Shown here: one piece after another, positions 42,152 to 50,066 of the stretch | Position numbering within the stretch: position 1 is the stretch's first letter | How the letters are laid out: every line of letters starts with the position of its first letter | NCBI RefSeq assembly: GCF_945952405.1 | Contig: NZ_CAMFIA010000008.1 | Span: forward strand, 62,001 to 126,000 | Reading direction: 5' to 3' | Length of the DNA: 64,000 bases | DNA from: an uncultured Stenotrophomonas sp. | Lineage (GTDB): Bacteria; Pseudomonadota; Gammaproteobacteria; Xanthomonadales; Xanthomonadaceae | Translations under genes and position numbers: made by a program | The notes under the pieces: generated by a model | The model's database searches: none | The model's input: only the letters and a program-made list of their open reading frames with translations | What the model was told of the DNA's origin: nothing

Positions 42152-42404
42152 GTAAGCTTCCTCACAAGCACTGGGCCAGCCTTGGAGACCCATCCCCAGC
42201 TAGCGCTCGCTTCTGCTCGGCCCTGCAACAGGAATATCGACGGCAACGCTGGGTTCGACACTGCCCCTCTTCCCTGGAGTCGGGATGTTTTTCGCCACCC
42301 TTCCTGCAGCTGCCTCACCAGCAGATCAGAATGACTTTTGTACCAGCCAATTCGCCGTGCCATTGCAGACGACGCCGCCATTTGAACTCCAGCCTCGCGT
42401 GACC
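42152..42404 (-). pseudogene. Degenerate toxin-tail sequence
   Basis: No intact gene. One frame reads GEAAAGRVAKNIPTPGKRGS and continues with VEPSVAVDIPVAGPSRSER before a stop. This is protein-like and of the low-complexity kind found before polymorphic toxin domains. It lies between two immunity genes. Confidence 0.35.
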
Positions 42405-43139
42405 TCAATCCACTCCAAAAAGCGCGCTCCGAAGGAGCTTCTGGGTTTTCGAAGTTGATTCATCACGGAAAACATCGTCAGACGCAAAGATCTTATCAAC
42501 GTTGCCAGATTCGTATACCTTCACACCCGCCTCTTTCAGCATCGACAAACTTCGACCGCGGGAAGTGCCAACTTTGCTCCAAAAGGCATCACCCAACCAC
42601 ATGAGGCTTCCAACAGCTTCCATATATCCCTGCCTGAATACCTTTCGCCCAGGATTCAGAGACGTATCTATTTCCATCTGATGCAAGGGAGGGGGCAGCC
42701 CATTGGATTTCAGCGAGAGGCCCGAGAGAGTTCGACCGGCGTGCTCGTACTGCAGCGGATCGGTCGCATTTTGCCAATAATCGTAATCCACATCGGCAAC
42801 CCACGCCTGAACCATCCCTCTGACACCAAGAAGTGGATCAAATTTCGATCCCAGATCTACATGATCATGCTCGACCGTCTCCTGCATCAGAACAAAGCAC
42901 TGTCCCCACGCCGGAATCAAGCCGAAACGAAGGTCGTATCCACTTGAAGCCAAGCCACTTGGCCAGGCTTTTCTCTCTGCAGTTTCTCTCTCTATGGCTT
43001 TCAGGCCAACATCATTTCCGCGCAGGGAGAACGCAGGCGGGCAGCCCATAGCACGCAGCACGTCAATGACCATTGAAAGCGCGCTCAGCCCATCAAACAT
43101 TCCATGCTCATAGACAAATCTGTATTTCTTCAACAGCAA
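42405..43139 (-). CDS. Predicted immunity protein (244 aa)
   Basis: A 244-residue protein (YRFVYEHGMFDGLSALSMVI, GYDLRFGLIPAWGQCFVLMQ, AWVADVDYDYWQNATDPLQY). No family recognised. Starts are TTG codons at 43139 or 43133; AAGGGGG precedes the first, and the second overlaps the stop of an upstream stub (TTGA). Confidence 0.6.
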   Translation of the reverse strand: MLLKKYRFVYEHGMFDGLSALSMVIDVLRAMGCPPAFSLRGNDVGLKAIERETAERKAWPSGLASSGYDLRFGLIPAWGQCFVLMQETVEHDHVDLGSKFDPLLGVRGMVQAWVADVDYDYWQNATDPLQYEHAGRTLSGLSLKSNGLPPPLHQMEIDTSLNPGRKVFRQGYMEAVGSLMWLGDAFWSKVGTSRGRSLSMLKEAGVKVYESGNVDKIFASDDVFRDESTSKTQKLLRSALFGVD

Positions 43140-43245
43140 ACCCCCTTCAAATTCATTAACTGTTGAACTGGACTATTTTGAGTACTTACGTTGACAGCAT
43201 GAAAAAGGCCGATCATAGGGAAGTCACGACCAGAACTGGGGGCTT
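43130..43245 (-). pseudogene. Toxin-tail stub
   Basis: A frame reading GRDFPMIGLFHAVNVSTQNS and ending QQLMNLKGVCC, with its stop inside the start of the 42405-43139 gene. No start codon or conserved domain. Upstream, at 43246-43330, the frame is broken by stops. Confidence 0.4.
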
Positions 43246-43330
43246 GGCCGCCGTCGCAGCAGATTACCGCCTACCTCTCGGCGAATCCTCTACACCAGCG
43301 ATCGGATCGTCCCCGGGATCAGGACTGCTT

Positions 43331-43672
43331 TCAACGCTTGCCTGCCAAATCAAGAGCAACCGCCAGCTTAATCCTACCCTGTCGCGAACGAAGCGATCTC
43401 TCGTAGTCCTTCACACCAGCAGCTTGAAAATCCACAACCTTCCCACCAGGTCTTGAAACTTCAAGCCGAATCACTTCCACCCCATTGACCAGGACCGTGT
43501 ATAGATCCTCAGATTGTTCAGGCGTCCAATTCAGCACAAAAGCGCTATGAATCAAGCCGAGCCTGCCCACCATGATAGAGAACAACTGATTTCCCGGCTC
43601 TCTAAGCTCAGTCCATGACGCAGATAGCCCCTCACGATAGGATTGTTCCGTAAGGCTTCCAATCAGCTTCAT
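43331..43672 (-). CDS. Predicted immunity protein (113 aa)
   Basis: A 113-residue protein (MKLIGSLTEQSYREGLSASW, VGRLGLIHSAFVLNWTPEQS, VLVNGVEVIRLEVSRPGGKV). No recognised family. The ATG overlaps by ATGA the stop of a stub ending NLRATLVGIK. Confidence 0.6.
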   Translation of the reverse strand: MKLIGSLTEQSYREGLSASWTELREPGNQLFSIMVGRLGLIHSAFVLNWTPEQSEDLYTVLVNGVEVIRLEVSRPGGKVVDFQAAGVKDYERSLRSRQGRIKLAVALDLAGKR

Positions 43673-43783
43673 TTAATCCCCACCAGAGTAGCCCTCAAAT
43701 TACAAAACTTATCAGTGAGAGGCAGTCGAAGTTACCCGGCGCAATTTCGATATATCCACCTTCGTCCAAGCGTCCATCATCTT

Positions 43784-44161
43784 TTACGAGGACTCACGAT
43801 AACGAGGATCCTCTCGCATGATCCTCAGGACTTCGGACCAATTCCACACGATTCCTGGGATGTGGCTTTCGGGAACGATCTTCGCCCGATCCGATGAAGG
43901 AAATCCCTCCATCGCCTGCTTGCACCGTGAATAGAATAAATTGAAGCAGCTCTCATCGACGTAGTCGAGGACAATGAAATTCTGTCCCTGCTCATCCAAC
44001 GGAGCATAGATATCTCTGAGGCAGCACTGTTCGTCCGGCTGAAGGAGCATTCGTGTTGACTCTACGATGCAGTCAAACACTCCGCCGGAAGTGGACCAGC
44101 CAACCCCTGGCGGCCCATTCCCGTCGCCTATGGATATGTACATCGCCATTGCTTGCCCCAT
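43784..44161 (-). CDS. Predicted immunity protein (125 aa)
   Basis: A 125-residue acidic protein (YISIGDGNGPPGVGWSTSGG, NFIVLDYVDESCFNLFYSRC, SHIPGIVWNWSEVLRIMRED). No recognised family. Start at 44161 or at the ATG six codons on. It follows a decayed copy of the main toxin tail (44266-44345). Confidence 0.58.
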   Translation of the reverse strand: MGQAMAMYISIGDGNGPPGVGWSTSGGVFDCIVESTRMLLQPDEQCCLRDIYAPLDEQGQNFIVLDYVDESCFNLFYSRCKQAMEGFPSSDRAKIVPESHIPGIVWNWSEVLRIMREDPRYRESS

Positions 44162-44265
44162 GTGGTGACTACTGAGCCTCGAGGAGGATGCTCATCGGAT
44201 CTACGTCACTTCCATATCCGCCATACGATATCGCACCGCCACATCGACTTCAGCAGCATTGCATG

Positions 44266-44345
44266 TCAGCGAGTGGCAGGCCAGCCACAGCTCAACCACC
44301 TATTACGTGGATTCGAGCCCACGATACGTCCACTGTCACACGCAG
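44266..44345 (-). pseudogene. Remnant of a toxin tail related to the one at 50357
   Basis: One frame reads RIVGSNPRNRWLSCGWPATR before a stop at 44266. The intact toxin at 50357 ends GYIVGANPRGSIK, and the nucleotide sequences match over about 45 bases with a small deletion. It is therefore a decayed relative of the same toxin C-terminus. Confidence 0.5.
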
Positions 44346-44358
44346 TCCTGGACAAGCA

Positions 44359-44952
44359 TTACATGCAATCAAGGATTGCTTTACTGAATCCATCAAGTTG
44401 GGATGGACTGAGATCCTGATATTCATCCCCCAATCCAGAACCACAAACAAAGCCTACACACTTGCTGTATGCGGCGTATACCGAGCCGCAGCCCTTCACT
44501 GGAGAGAACACGCCCAATGAGGGACTACTCAGCTCCGACCCGCACCAGGAAACGGCTGCACCACCGTCAACAAACCACTCCAGCGATCGCCTGACAAGTG
44601 ACGACCACTCGGCCTCATCAGGCCAAGAGTGTATTTTTACCTCCGCCGACATATTACTCATGCGATCGCCATCCCAATCCCTAAACCTTACGTCAGCGCA
44701 ACCGTTCCAGATGGCCTCAAACGTGCATCTACTGTCGACAGGCTGCCTACCCAGGTCACCAGACCCGTATCCGTAGAAGATAAGCCCAGGCACTTCGTCC
44801 TGATAGCAATCACCTGAATCGCCCACAAGCGTCCAGAATATTCCAAGGCTGCCTTTCGTGTTCACAACCAGAATTCCCTGATTTCTGAGGGGGGATAGCT
44901 CGAATGTCGCCATGCCATCTATTGTCACTGCCTTTCCGCGCGACTCCTTCAC
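44359..44952 (-). CDS. Predicted immunity protein (197 aa)
   Basis: A 197-residue protein (GMATFELSPLRNQGILVVNT, TFEAIWNGCADVRFRDWDGD, GSVYAAYSKCVGFVCGSGLG). No recognised family. The GTG at 44952 overlaps by GTGA the stop of a stub ending GGIALSARLR. An ATG 13 codons on is an alternative start. Confidence 0.58.
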   Translation of the reverse strand: MKESRGKAVTIDGMATFELSPLRNQGILVVNTKGSLGIFWTLVGDSGDCYQDEVPGLIFYGYGSGDLGRQPVDSRCTFEAIWNGCADVRFRDWDGDRMSNMSAEVKIHSWPDEAEWSSLVRRSLEWFVDGGAAVSWCGSELSSPSLGVFSPVKGCGSVYAAYSKCVGFVCGSGLGDEYQDLSPSQLDGFSKAILDCM

Positions 44953-45019
44953 CGCAAACGGGCTGATAGAGCAATCCCGCCGCTGTGGGTCTTCAATGAC
45001 TGCTCAGAGCCCTTTGCAC

Positions 45020-45226
45020 CTACTCAGGAATTACTTCCAACTCACTCCATAGTGGTTTCAGCCCTAGACTTCCCATATAAGTACCATAGTCGACAAATGC
45101 CTTAACCCCAATTTCTTCGTACAGAAACCATGAAGCCTCGCACTCCTGACATACGAATAGGCAAGTGCCGTTAGCTACAATTCTAGCCTTGACAACATCC
45201 CCCTGATCACACCTTGGACACAGCAT
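45020..45226 (-). CDS. Zinc-ribbon immunity-type protein (68 aa)
   Basis: A 68-residue protein with CPRC and CQEC pairs (MLCPRCDQGDVVKARIV, CLFVCQECEASWFLYEE) forming a likely zinc ribbon. It starts 11 nt after the stop of the decayed toxin at 45238 and is followed 1 nt later by a GGTGCAAAGGG junction motif. Immunity role is by position. Confidence 0.6.
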   Translation of the reverse strand: MLCPRCDQGDVVKARIVANGTCLFVCQECEASWFLYEEIGVKAFVDYGTYMGSLGLKPLWSELEVIPE

Positions 45227-45237
45227 ATTAAATATCT

Positions 45238-45600
45238 CTATTTAACAGGATAGGCGGCAATGACCTTATTATCCCCTGGCCGAATAATATTTAGTACCCG
45301 CTTTTCCCAGAAGCACCAATCGCACGATCCATCGGGACAATATATGCGCACGGATCACCTACCACGGGACTACCTTTCTTGAGCCATGCCTCATCAACAG
45401 CGCCTAAAGCTTCTTTTCTGTCCATACTAAAGACGCTATGCGTCGTCATGGCCGGATTCGGCTCTGCATGCTCTAAAACATACAAAACTCTGTTTCATTG
45501 AACCGATCCTTGTCCATAGTCTAGACCTGCTGGAGCTGTCCAAGTCCGGGCAGCCTTGTCAAATGTTAGCTCTACTGCACCACCTGTTGCTTTTGCACCT
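45238..45600 (-). pseudogene. Toxin tail with in-frame stop and frameshift
   Basis: Starts at the junction motif (AGGTGCAAAAGC) and reads TGGAVELTFDKAARTWTAPA, GLDYGQGSVQ-stop-NRVLYVLEH, AVDEAWLKKGSPVVGDPCAY, IVPMDRAIGASG. There the frame breaks and continues as EKRVLNIIRPGDNKVIAAYP to 45238. The stop is a TGA where TGG would restore reading, and the break is explained by one missing G in GGGAAAA near 45305. The toxin type is familiar from haemagglutinin C-termini but its activity is not known to me. Confidence 0.65.
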
Positions 45601-45817
45601 ACTTATCGAGTTGAAATTGATCAGAGGATAATGCCAATTGCGCAACTGTGCGCCCCTGCTCGTCACAAAACTCTACTTCATAGCCCTCAACTGGCTGATT
45701 ATGGACCTCAATAATCGCCCCTTTCATACCAGCTCGCAGCTCCTCTCCCGGGATATCCTCGATTAATACAACTACATCAAGAATTGAATAGCCCACCTTA
45801 CACTCCTTACTTGACAT
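45599..45817 (-). CDS. DUF4926-family immunity-type protein (72 aa)
   Basis: A 72-residue protein (YSILDVVVLIEDIPGEELRA, IIEVHNQPVEGYEVEFCDEQ, RTVAQLALSSDQFQLDK), a full DUF4926 domain. It overlaps by 11 bases the end of a toxin tail (GMTTLYVK) and is followed by the junction motif. A shortened relative is at 42002-42151. Confidence 0.68.
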   Translation of the reverse strand: MSSKECKVGYSILDVVVLIEDIPGEELRAGMKGAIIEVHNQPVEGYEVEFCDEQGRTVAQLALSSDQFQLDK

Positions 45818-46247
45818 AGAGGGTCGTCATCCCAGGTGTGGCAGAGCCCGGATCATATATCCAACCTGTACGAGCAATTGCCGTATTACCGTCGGGTGCA
45901 GCTGCCGATTGAACCGGTCCCCGGTCACTGCAATGTTTGCGCCCGTGCTTCCACCCAGCGCCCACCCACCATCGCGCTGCCGACTTCGATAGCGACTTGT
46001 AGTCCTGCCCGCTCAGGCTGCCCCTGTTGTTCTCGAGGAATTCCGAGATAGCGATCTTGGCCTTCTCCGCACCGGCAGCACTCACCGCGCCCTTGAGTGC
46101 ATCCGCACCACCCAGCGCGGCCATTGCTGTACCGGCCATACCATGCAGAAGCACGAGGCCATTGCCGCCGTCGGCCCAGAACGCTTTGCTTTCTTCGGTA
46201 TCCGCCTTCCGGCTCAGGTAGCCGCCCAGGCCCCCTTTGAACAGCAC
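45807..46247 (-). pseudogene. Third copy of the haemagglutinin linker, frameshifted, with toxin tail
   Basis: Reads FKGGLGGYLSRKADTEESKA and ALGGADALKGAVSAAGAEKA, the same linker as at 51480-51740, then shifts frame within the glycine-rich part because one C is missing in the GCGCCCCACCC of the intact copy. It ends IARTGWIYDPGSATPGMTTL at 45807. The junction with the preceding toxin fragment lies at about 46243. Confidence 0.7.
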
Positions 46248-46462
46248 TGGTTCGAGAAAGTATCTACCACATTACCTTCATTTTTAGCCGAAATGGCCAA
46301 GTGGTCCGTTAACATCTGCCGACCAGTAGCGTTGCCGGGAACACCAAGCCTCATCATTTCCAGCGCAAGCTGATTCGAACGCGCGGAATTATGGGAGTTA
46401 CTGGCTACTCTGCCAAATAGGTGGTTAATTTTGCCCGGCGCAATTTCGATACCTTTTGCCCC
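46245..46462 (-). pseudogene. 5' part of another toxin domain
   Basis: After the junction motif GGGGCAAAAGGT the frame reads GAKGIEIAPGKINHLFGRVA, NSARSNQLALEMMRLGV and TDHLAISAKNEGNVVDTFSN, then joins the linker copy. This is the front half of a toxin domain common at haemagglutinin C-termini; the second half is missing. The piece ATCGAAATTGCGCCGGG recurs at about 43736-43752. Confidence 0.65.
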
Positions 46463-46464
46463 AG

Positions 46465-46836
46465 CTAGCTAGCCAGAATACTTTCCACTCTACGCTGATC
46501 GCTTTCTCGAAAGAAAACTTCGAACTCATGAGCTTCACTTCCCGACCAACTGGCAACTGCATCACGCAAGATTTCCAAGTAAATTCTCAAATCTTCGTCC
46601 GCAAAATCCGGAAGACGCTCATGTACAACAACAATTTTTTTGCAGGGAATCCACTCAAAATCATTCAAACAATCATACAGAGCATCCCAATTAAACCCAA
46701 AATACCCTGGAAACCACAGCAAATAATACAGAGCCTTCAACAACTCGTCCGGAACAGATATACCAGGATCAACCCTCACATAAAACACTTCCGCAGCACT
46801 GTATGACGGCATCGACTCATAATACTTTATCGACAA
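46465..46836 (-). CDS. Barstar-family immunity protein
   Basis: A 123-residue protein with the barstar core LLKALYYLLWFPGYFGFNWD followed by ALYDCLNDFEWIPCKKIVVV. Barstars block barnase/RNase Sa-type ribonucleases by covering the active site with an acidic helix. The start is TTG 46836 (MSIKYYESMPSY), with GAGGG about 9 nt upstream; an ATG eight codons on is the alternative. It directly follows an RNase Sa-like toxin frame, its natural partner. The gene is intact, unlike the toxin. Confidence 0.85.
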   Translation of the reverse strand: MSIKYYESMPSYSAAEVFYVRVDPGISVPDELLKALYYLLWFPGYFGFNWDALYDCLNDFEWIPCKKIVVVHERLPDFADEDLRIYLEILRDAVASWSGSEAHEFEVFFRESDQRRVESILAS

Positions 46837-46847
46837 TTAATTAACCC

Positions 46848-47420
46848 TCACTTACTGGTCGGAATAGATGCCTTATAGTGATCTGCAGCGCAGTACATCT
46901 CACCCCCTTTCCGACGACCATACGATGAGCTCCACGCCCCGTGACTCCTGGGGTAGGGTGCACATACTCCGCATAGTAGCCAGCTGGCTTAATCGGAAAA
47001 TCTCCTGCACGATCTTGGAATATAGAACCATCGTTTTTGTGAGGGTAGGATCCACCTGACTTTATCCAATCTTGAGTTGGAGCAGGATCAACAGCACCTT
47101 GGAGGACGTTACCGGCCTTCTTATCAACAACCGTAACGCCATCAATGAAGCGGGTTGGCTCCTTGCCAGCCGCAATACTTTTCCCCGCCTCAACCAGACC
47201 CGCCAGATATCCTCCCGCCTTTGGCTGTAGTCCATTGCCTGTTTCCAGGTACAGTTTCCATCTGCTGCCAGCACCTCCGTGTTGCCGGCCTTGGTATTGA
47301 TTACCCTGCGATACCATCCGGTAAACCTGCAGTCTCTGCAAAGCCAGAACCTGCCGACGATCCTTCGCGATATCCCGCTGGCAATGCGGCTCTTTCGGCT
47401 GTTGCTACACCTTTTGCACC
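46848..47420 (-). pseudogene. RNase Sa/barnase-like toxin, three frameshifts
   Basis: Begins at the junction motif (GGTGCAAAAGGT, 47409-47420). Pieces in three frames read GVATAERAALPAGYREGSSA, VINTKAGNTEVLAADGN, YLETGNGLQPKAGGYLAGLV, DWIKSGGSYPHKNDGSIFQD, GYYAEYVHPTPGVTGRGAHR and EMYCAADHYKASIPTSK. The last two match the RNase N1/Sa core: Glu in AEYV, Arg in GRGAHR and His in DHY are the expected catalytic residues. Each break is explained by one lost base (near 47308, near 47250, and in the five-C run at 46903-46907). The last removes the catalytic His from the reading frame. Confidence 0.8.
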
Positions 47421-47426
47421 ATCAAG

Positions 47427-47699
47427 CTAACGTTTTGCAAGCTCATAAAGCTGCGCCCTCAGAAAGTCAAATTCATTATTCTCTACAACCAGCGCCTGAC
47501 CATCGCCATAAAGAACTAGATCATTCAGAGAGCCCATCCCACCATACATAGACATCAACTTTGACGAGGCATACTTAGGATCGCTGTGAAAGTCCGCCCG
47601 AATTCCCTCAAGAGCCACCGCCCACCCCTCCACGTCCCCGCCCATGCGAAGAAGTTCAATCATTCGCTTAAGAGTAGAATCAATATTTTTGATCTTCAT
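47427..47699 (-). CDS. DUF6966-like immunity-type protein (90 aa)
   Basis: A 90-residue protein (IDSTLKRMIELLRMGGDVEG, SDPKYASSKLMSMYGGMGSL, NDLVLYGDGQALVVENNEFD). This pattern matches a small family I recall as DUF6966, often beside toxin tails. The ATG overlaps (ATGA) the stop of a stub ending VQVISSSPLK, and the stop is followed 6 nt later by the junction motif. Confidence 0.65.
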   Translation of the reverse strand: MKIKNIDSTLKRMIELLRMGGDVEGWAVALEGIRADFHSDPKYASSKLMSMYGGMGSLNDLVLYGDGQALVVENNEFDFLRAQLYELAKR

Positions 47700-47844
47700 T
47701 TCAGCGGACTCGAACTGATTACTTGGACCCCGTCAATTAACCAGGTTTTTTTGAACTGCAGTTTGCTGCCTCCCACCACCGTACAACCCACCCTGAGACT
47801 CGCAAAAACACTGGTAGCACCCGCCGTCAACGCGCTGGCAGTCG
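47696..47844 (-). pseudogene. Toxin-tail stub
   Basis: A frame reading TTASALTAGATSVFASLRVG and KLQFKKTWLIDGVQVISSSP, ending in the ATGA overlap with the next immunity gene. There is no start codon. The competing frame over the same bases is Cys/Gly-rich and less protein-like. Confidence 0.45.
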
Positions 47845-47850
47845 TTCATC

Positions 47851-48456
47851 TCAGCCATGAATAAATCGAACCTTCCAGAAATCTGCGCCATCCATCCAGT
47901 AGCGCGCGCCGTCAGGTACAAGATGGCAGAAGTCTCCGAATCCAGCTTCCCAGTCAGGGTAAGCCAGATCCTCGTGAAAGCGATCCGACTCCATATGCAA
48001 GAATACCTTCCGGTCGAAGTTCACATAGAACCCTGGAAGCCGAGCGGCAAGGCGCTCAGCTGCCATAAAGTCACCCTTCGCAAGACCGGAGCCCGATACG
48101 TTGAATCGCTCCACCCTCGCATGTAGTCCAAGTGGATCACCCACGTCGGCGTCGTTGGTTTTGAACATCGCCGCCATTTCATCTGTGGTGTGCCCGCCAC
48201 CAGCAGCGCGCAGGTACTCGAGAAAGTTGTTTTCGTCGAGCCTCAGAATTCCACCACGGAACTCACGACAGGCCGCGTCGTACTGGCTTGCACTTATATG
48301 GCCCCGATCAAGATAGGCCCTATAGTCCTTTTCCGCATCAAGACTGAAGTTGGCCCTATCATCCATAACCCAATAGAAAGCAGAGCGGTGAACGAAGAAG
48401 CATATCGCCATCTCTCCGTCCAATATCTTCTGAATGGATGCCCCGCCAACATTCAT
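47851..48456 (-). CDS. Predicted immunity protein (201 aa)
   Basis: A 201-residue protein starting MNVGGASIQKILDGEMAICF, with AAAGGAGG 8 nt before the ATG, the best ribosome site in the island. Other stretches: HRSAFYWVMDDRANFSLDAE, FYVNFDRKVFLHMESDRFHE, HLVPDGARYWMDGADFWKVR. No recognised family. The ATG overlaps the stop of a toxin stub ending LKEVWR. Confidence 0.68.
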   Translation of the reverse strand: MNVGGASIQKILDGEMAICFFVHRSAFYWVMDDRANFSLDAEKDYRAYLDRGHISASQYDAACREFRGGILRLDENNFLEYLRAAGGGHTTDEMAAMFKTNDADVGDPLGLHARVERFNVSGSGLAKGDFMAAERLAARLPGFYVNFDRKVFLHMESDRFHEDLAYPDWEAGFGDFCHLVPDGARYWMDGADFWKVRFIHG

Positions 48457-48701
48457 CGCCAAACCTCCTTTAGGGATTCTTCCTGCGGGCAGACAGCGCA
48501 TTGCTTGAGTGCTGCTTCAGCAATGACTCCCACATAGCAGGAGGCTCCACGGAAGCAATCCCACTTCAAATCACTGCAAGCCCGAGCCTGCCTGAGCCCC
48601 AGCGTGCGAGAACGCATTGTTCGAAGGAATTTCAGCACTTGACTCCAGCTGTCGTGAAACAAGCTGATAGGAAAATACGCCTTGGCCTCGCAAGTCAACA
48701 A
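48453..48701 (-). pseudogene. Toxin-tail stub
   Basis: An 82-codon frame (SQVLKFLRTMRSRTLGLRQA, SDLKWDCFRGASCYVGVIAE, CAVCPQEESLKEVWR) ending in the ATGA overlap with the immunity gene. No haemagglutinin linker precedes it, so it could not be delivered. Confidence 0.45.
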
Positions 48702-48703
48702 GG

Positions 48704-49420
48704 CTATTCACATGCTGCCGCTACCCTGCCCACTCCATCTGGCGCTGGAAATACCTCCGGAAAGTACACGTCAATCAGTTCTCTAACCAGGAGTCTATCC
48801 TTCGAGAAGTCTATTGATCGAGTGCGGGCGAATGTGCCCCTGAGCTCTTCCGGAATGCTATTGATTCCCGAGCATACCTCAGGGACCAGGTATCTGTAGT
48901 AGTCCCCCATCTTTACAGGGCGATCGCAACCAACCGGGCAATCATCTCCAACGCTATTCCCCTCAACTGCAAAGAAGAGATACATACCTCTTTCAATTGC
49001 AATTGACGCATCTGAATTAACTCCATAGCGATCAAATTCTTCCTGGAGCTCCCGTGTCAAATCGGACCTCGAAGCATCCTTATTCAGCCAGTACGAATAC
49101 ATGTCTACCGAGAATCCACCGCCTTGCCCCACTGTGAATGAAGGGTAATTACCCGAGTCCCCCCAAGCAAACTCGCCAAGCTCCCGGAGCAGCTGACAAA
49201 CATTTCCCAGCTCCTGAACGCACTTCGGCACTGATCCAAATCGGTTATTAATGAACATTGCCATTCGCCCATTAATATCAATGGCAAACCACGTAATTAT
49301 TGCACCACCGCCAACAATGGAACCATCAGGTAGCATAGATCCCCACATTAATTTCGGCGTTCTTTCACAACCTGGACATGCCTCAATTTTGGTCCATCCG
49401 CAGTGCCATCTTTCCTTCAA
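48704..49420 (-). CDS. Predicted immunity protein with zinc-ribbon start (238 aa)
   Basis: A 238-residue protein (RWHCGWTKIEACPGCERTPK, GAIITWFAIDINGRMAMFIN, YRYLVPEVCSGINSIPEELR). A Cys cluster at residues 7-19 could bind zinc. The start is TTG 49420, inside the end of the linker copy (38-base overlap), so the immunity gene appears spliced directly behind a haemagglutinin linker. No recognised family. Confidence 0.6.
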   Translation of the reverse strand: MKERWHCGWTKIEACPGCERTPKLMWGSMLPDGSIVGGGAIITWFAIDINGRMAMFINNRFGSVPKCVQELGNVCQLLRELGEFAWGDSGNYPSFTVGQGGGFSVDMYSYWLNKDASRSDLTRELQEEFDRYGVNSDASIAIERGMYLFFAVEGNSVGDDCPVGCDRPVKMGDYYRYLVPEVCSGINSIPEELRGTFARTRSIDFSKDRLLVRELIDVYFPEVFPAPDGVGRVAAACE

Positions 49421-50066
49421 ACATGTCGTGACCGCCCTCCCCCGAAAGCGACTGGTAATTCTGCCGGCTTAAGCCACCCTTCTCGTGCACTAGGAATTCC
49501 GAAATCGCCTTCGTGGCCTTCTCCGCACCAACAGTACTCACTGCGCCCTTCAGCGCATCGCCCCCCAGCGCGGCCAGTGCTGCACCGGCCATACCATGCA
49601 GCAGCGCGCGGCCATTGCCGCCGTCGGCCCAGAACGCTTTGCCTTCTTCGGTCTCCGCCTTCTGGCTCAGGTAGCCGCCCAGGTCACCCACGCCCTTGAA
49701 CAACAGCTGCCCGCCCAACTGCATCACTTCGGCGCGCTCCTGCATCTTGCGCAGATCAACGGCCGACAGTGCACTGTCGGTATCAAACCCAGTGGCCGTA
49801 CGATCAAGTCCGGTCAGGGCGCTTTCATTGCCATCGCGCACCACCACCGTGCCGGCGGCGATGTCCGAGCGCGTGGTACTGCTGTCGTTCTTCTTCGTGC
49901 CGCCCAGCAGGCTCAGTCCTGCGCCGGCCACGCTGCCCAGTGGGTTGCTGATGCCACCGCCGCTGCTGAGCTCGGTGTCGATGCGGCCGCCACTGGTCTT
50001 GGCAGGGGGCTCATTACCCACCGTGAACCCAACATTCCCGTCATCGGCAATGATCAGCCTGCCAAT
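49383..50066 (-). pseudogene. Second copy of the haemagglutinin linker without toxin domain
   Basis: In frame from just after the previous immunity stop: IGRLIIADDGNVGFTVGNEP, then TSGGRIDTELSSGGGISNPL, GSVAGAGLSLLGGTKKNDSS and YLSQKAETEEGKAFWADGGN, ending GHDMFEGKMALRMDQN. It is close to identical to 51477-52040 in the intact copy (offset about 2030 bases). A GTG at 50021 is the first plausible start. No toxin domain follows. Confidence 0.75.

Noticed and set aside
46895-46915. Programmed frameshift in the five-C run of the RNase-like toxin
   Set aside because: The same gene needs two more corrections upstream, and no stimulatory structure is evident; decay or sequencing error is simpler.
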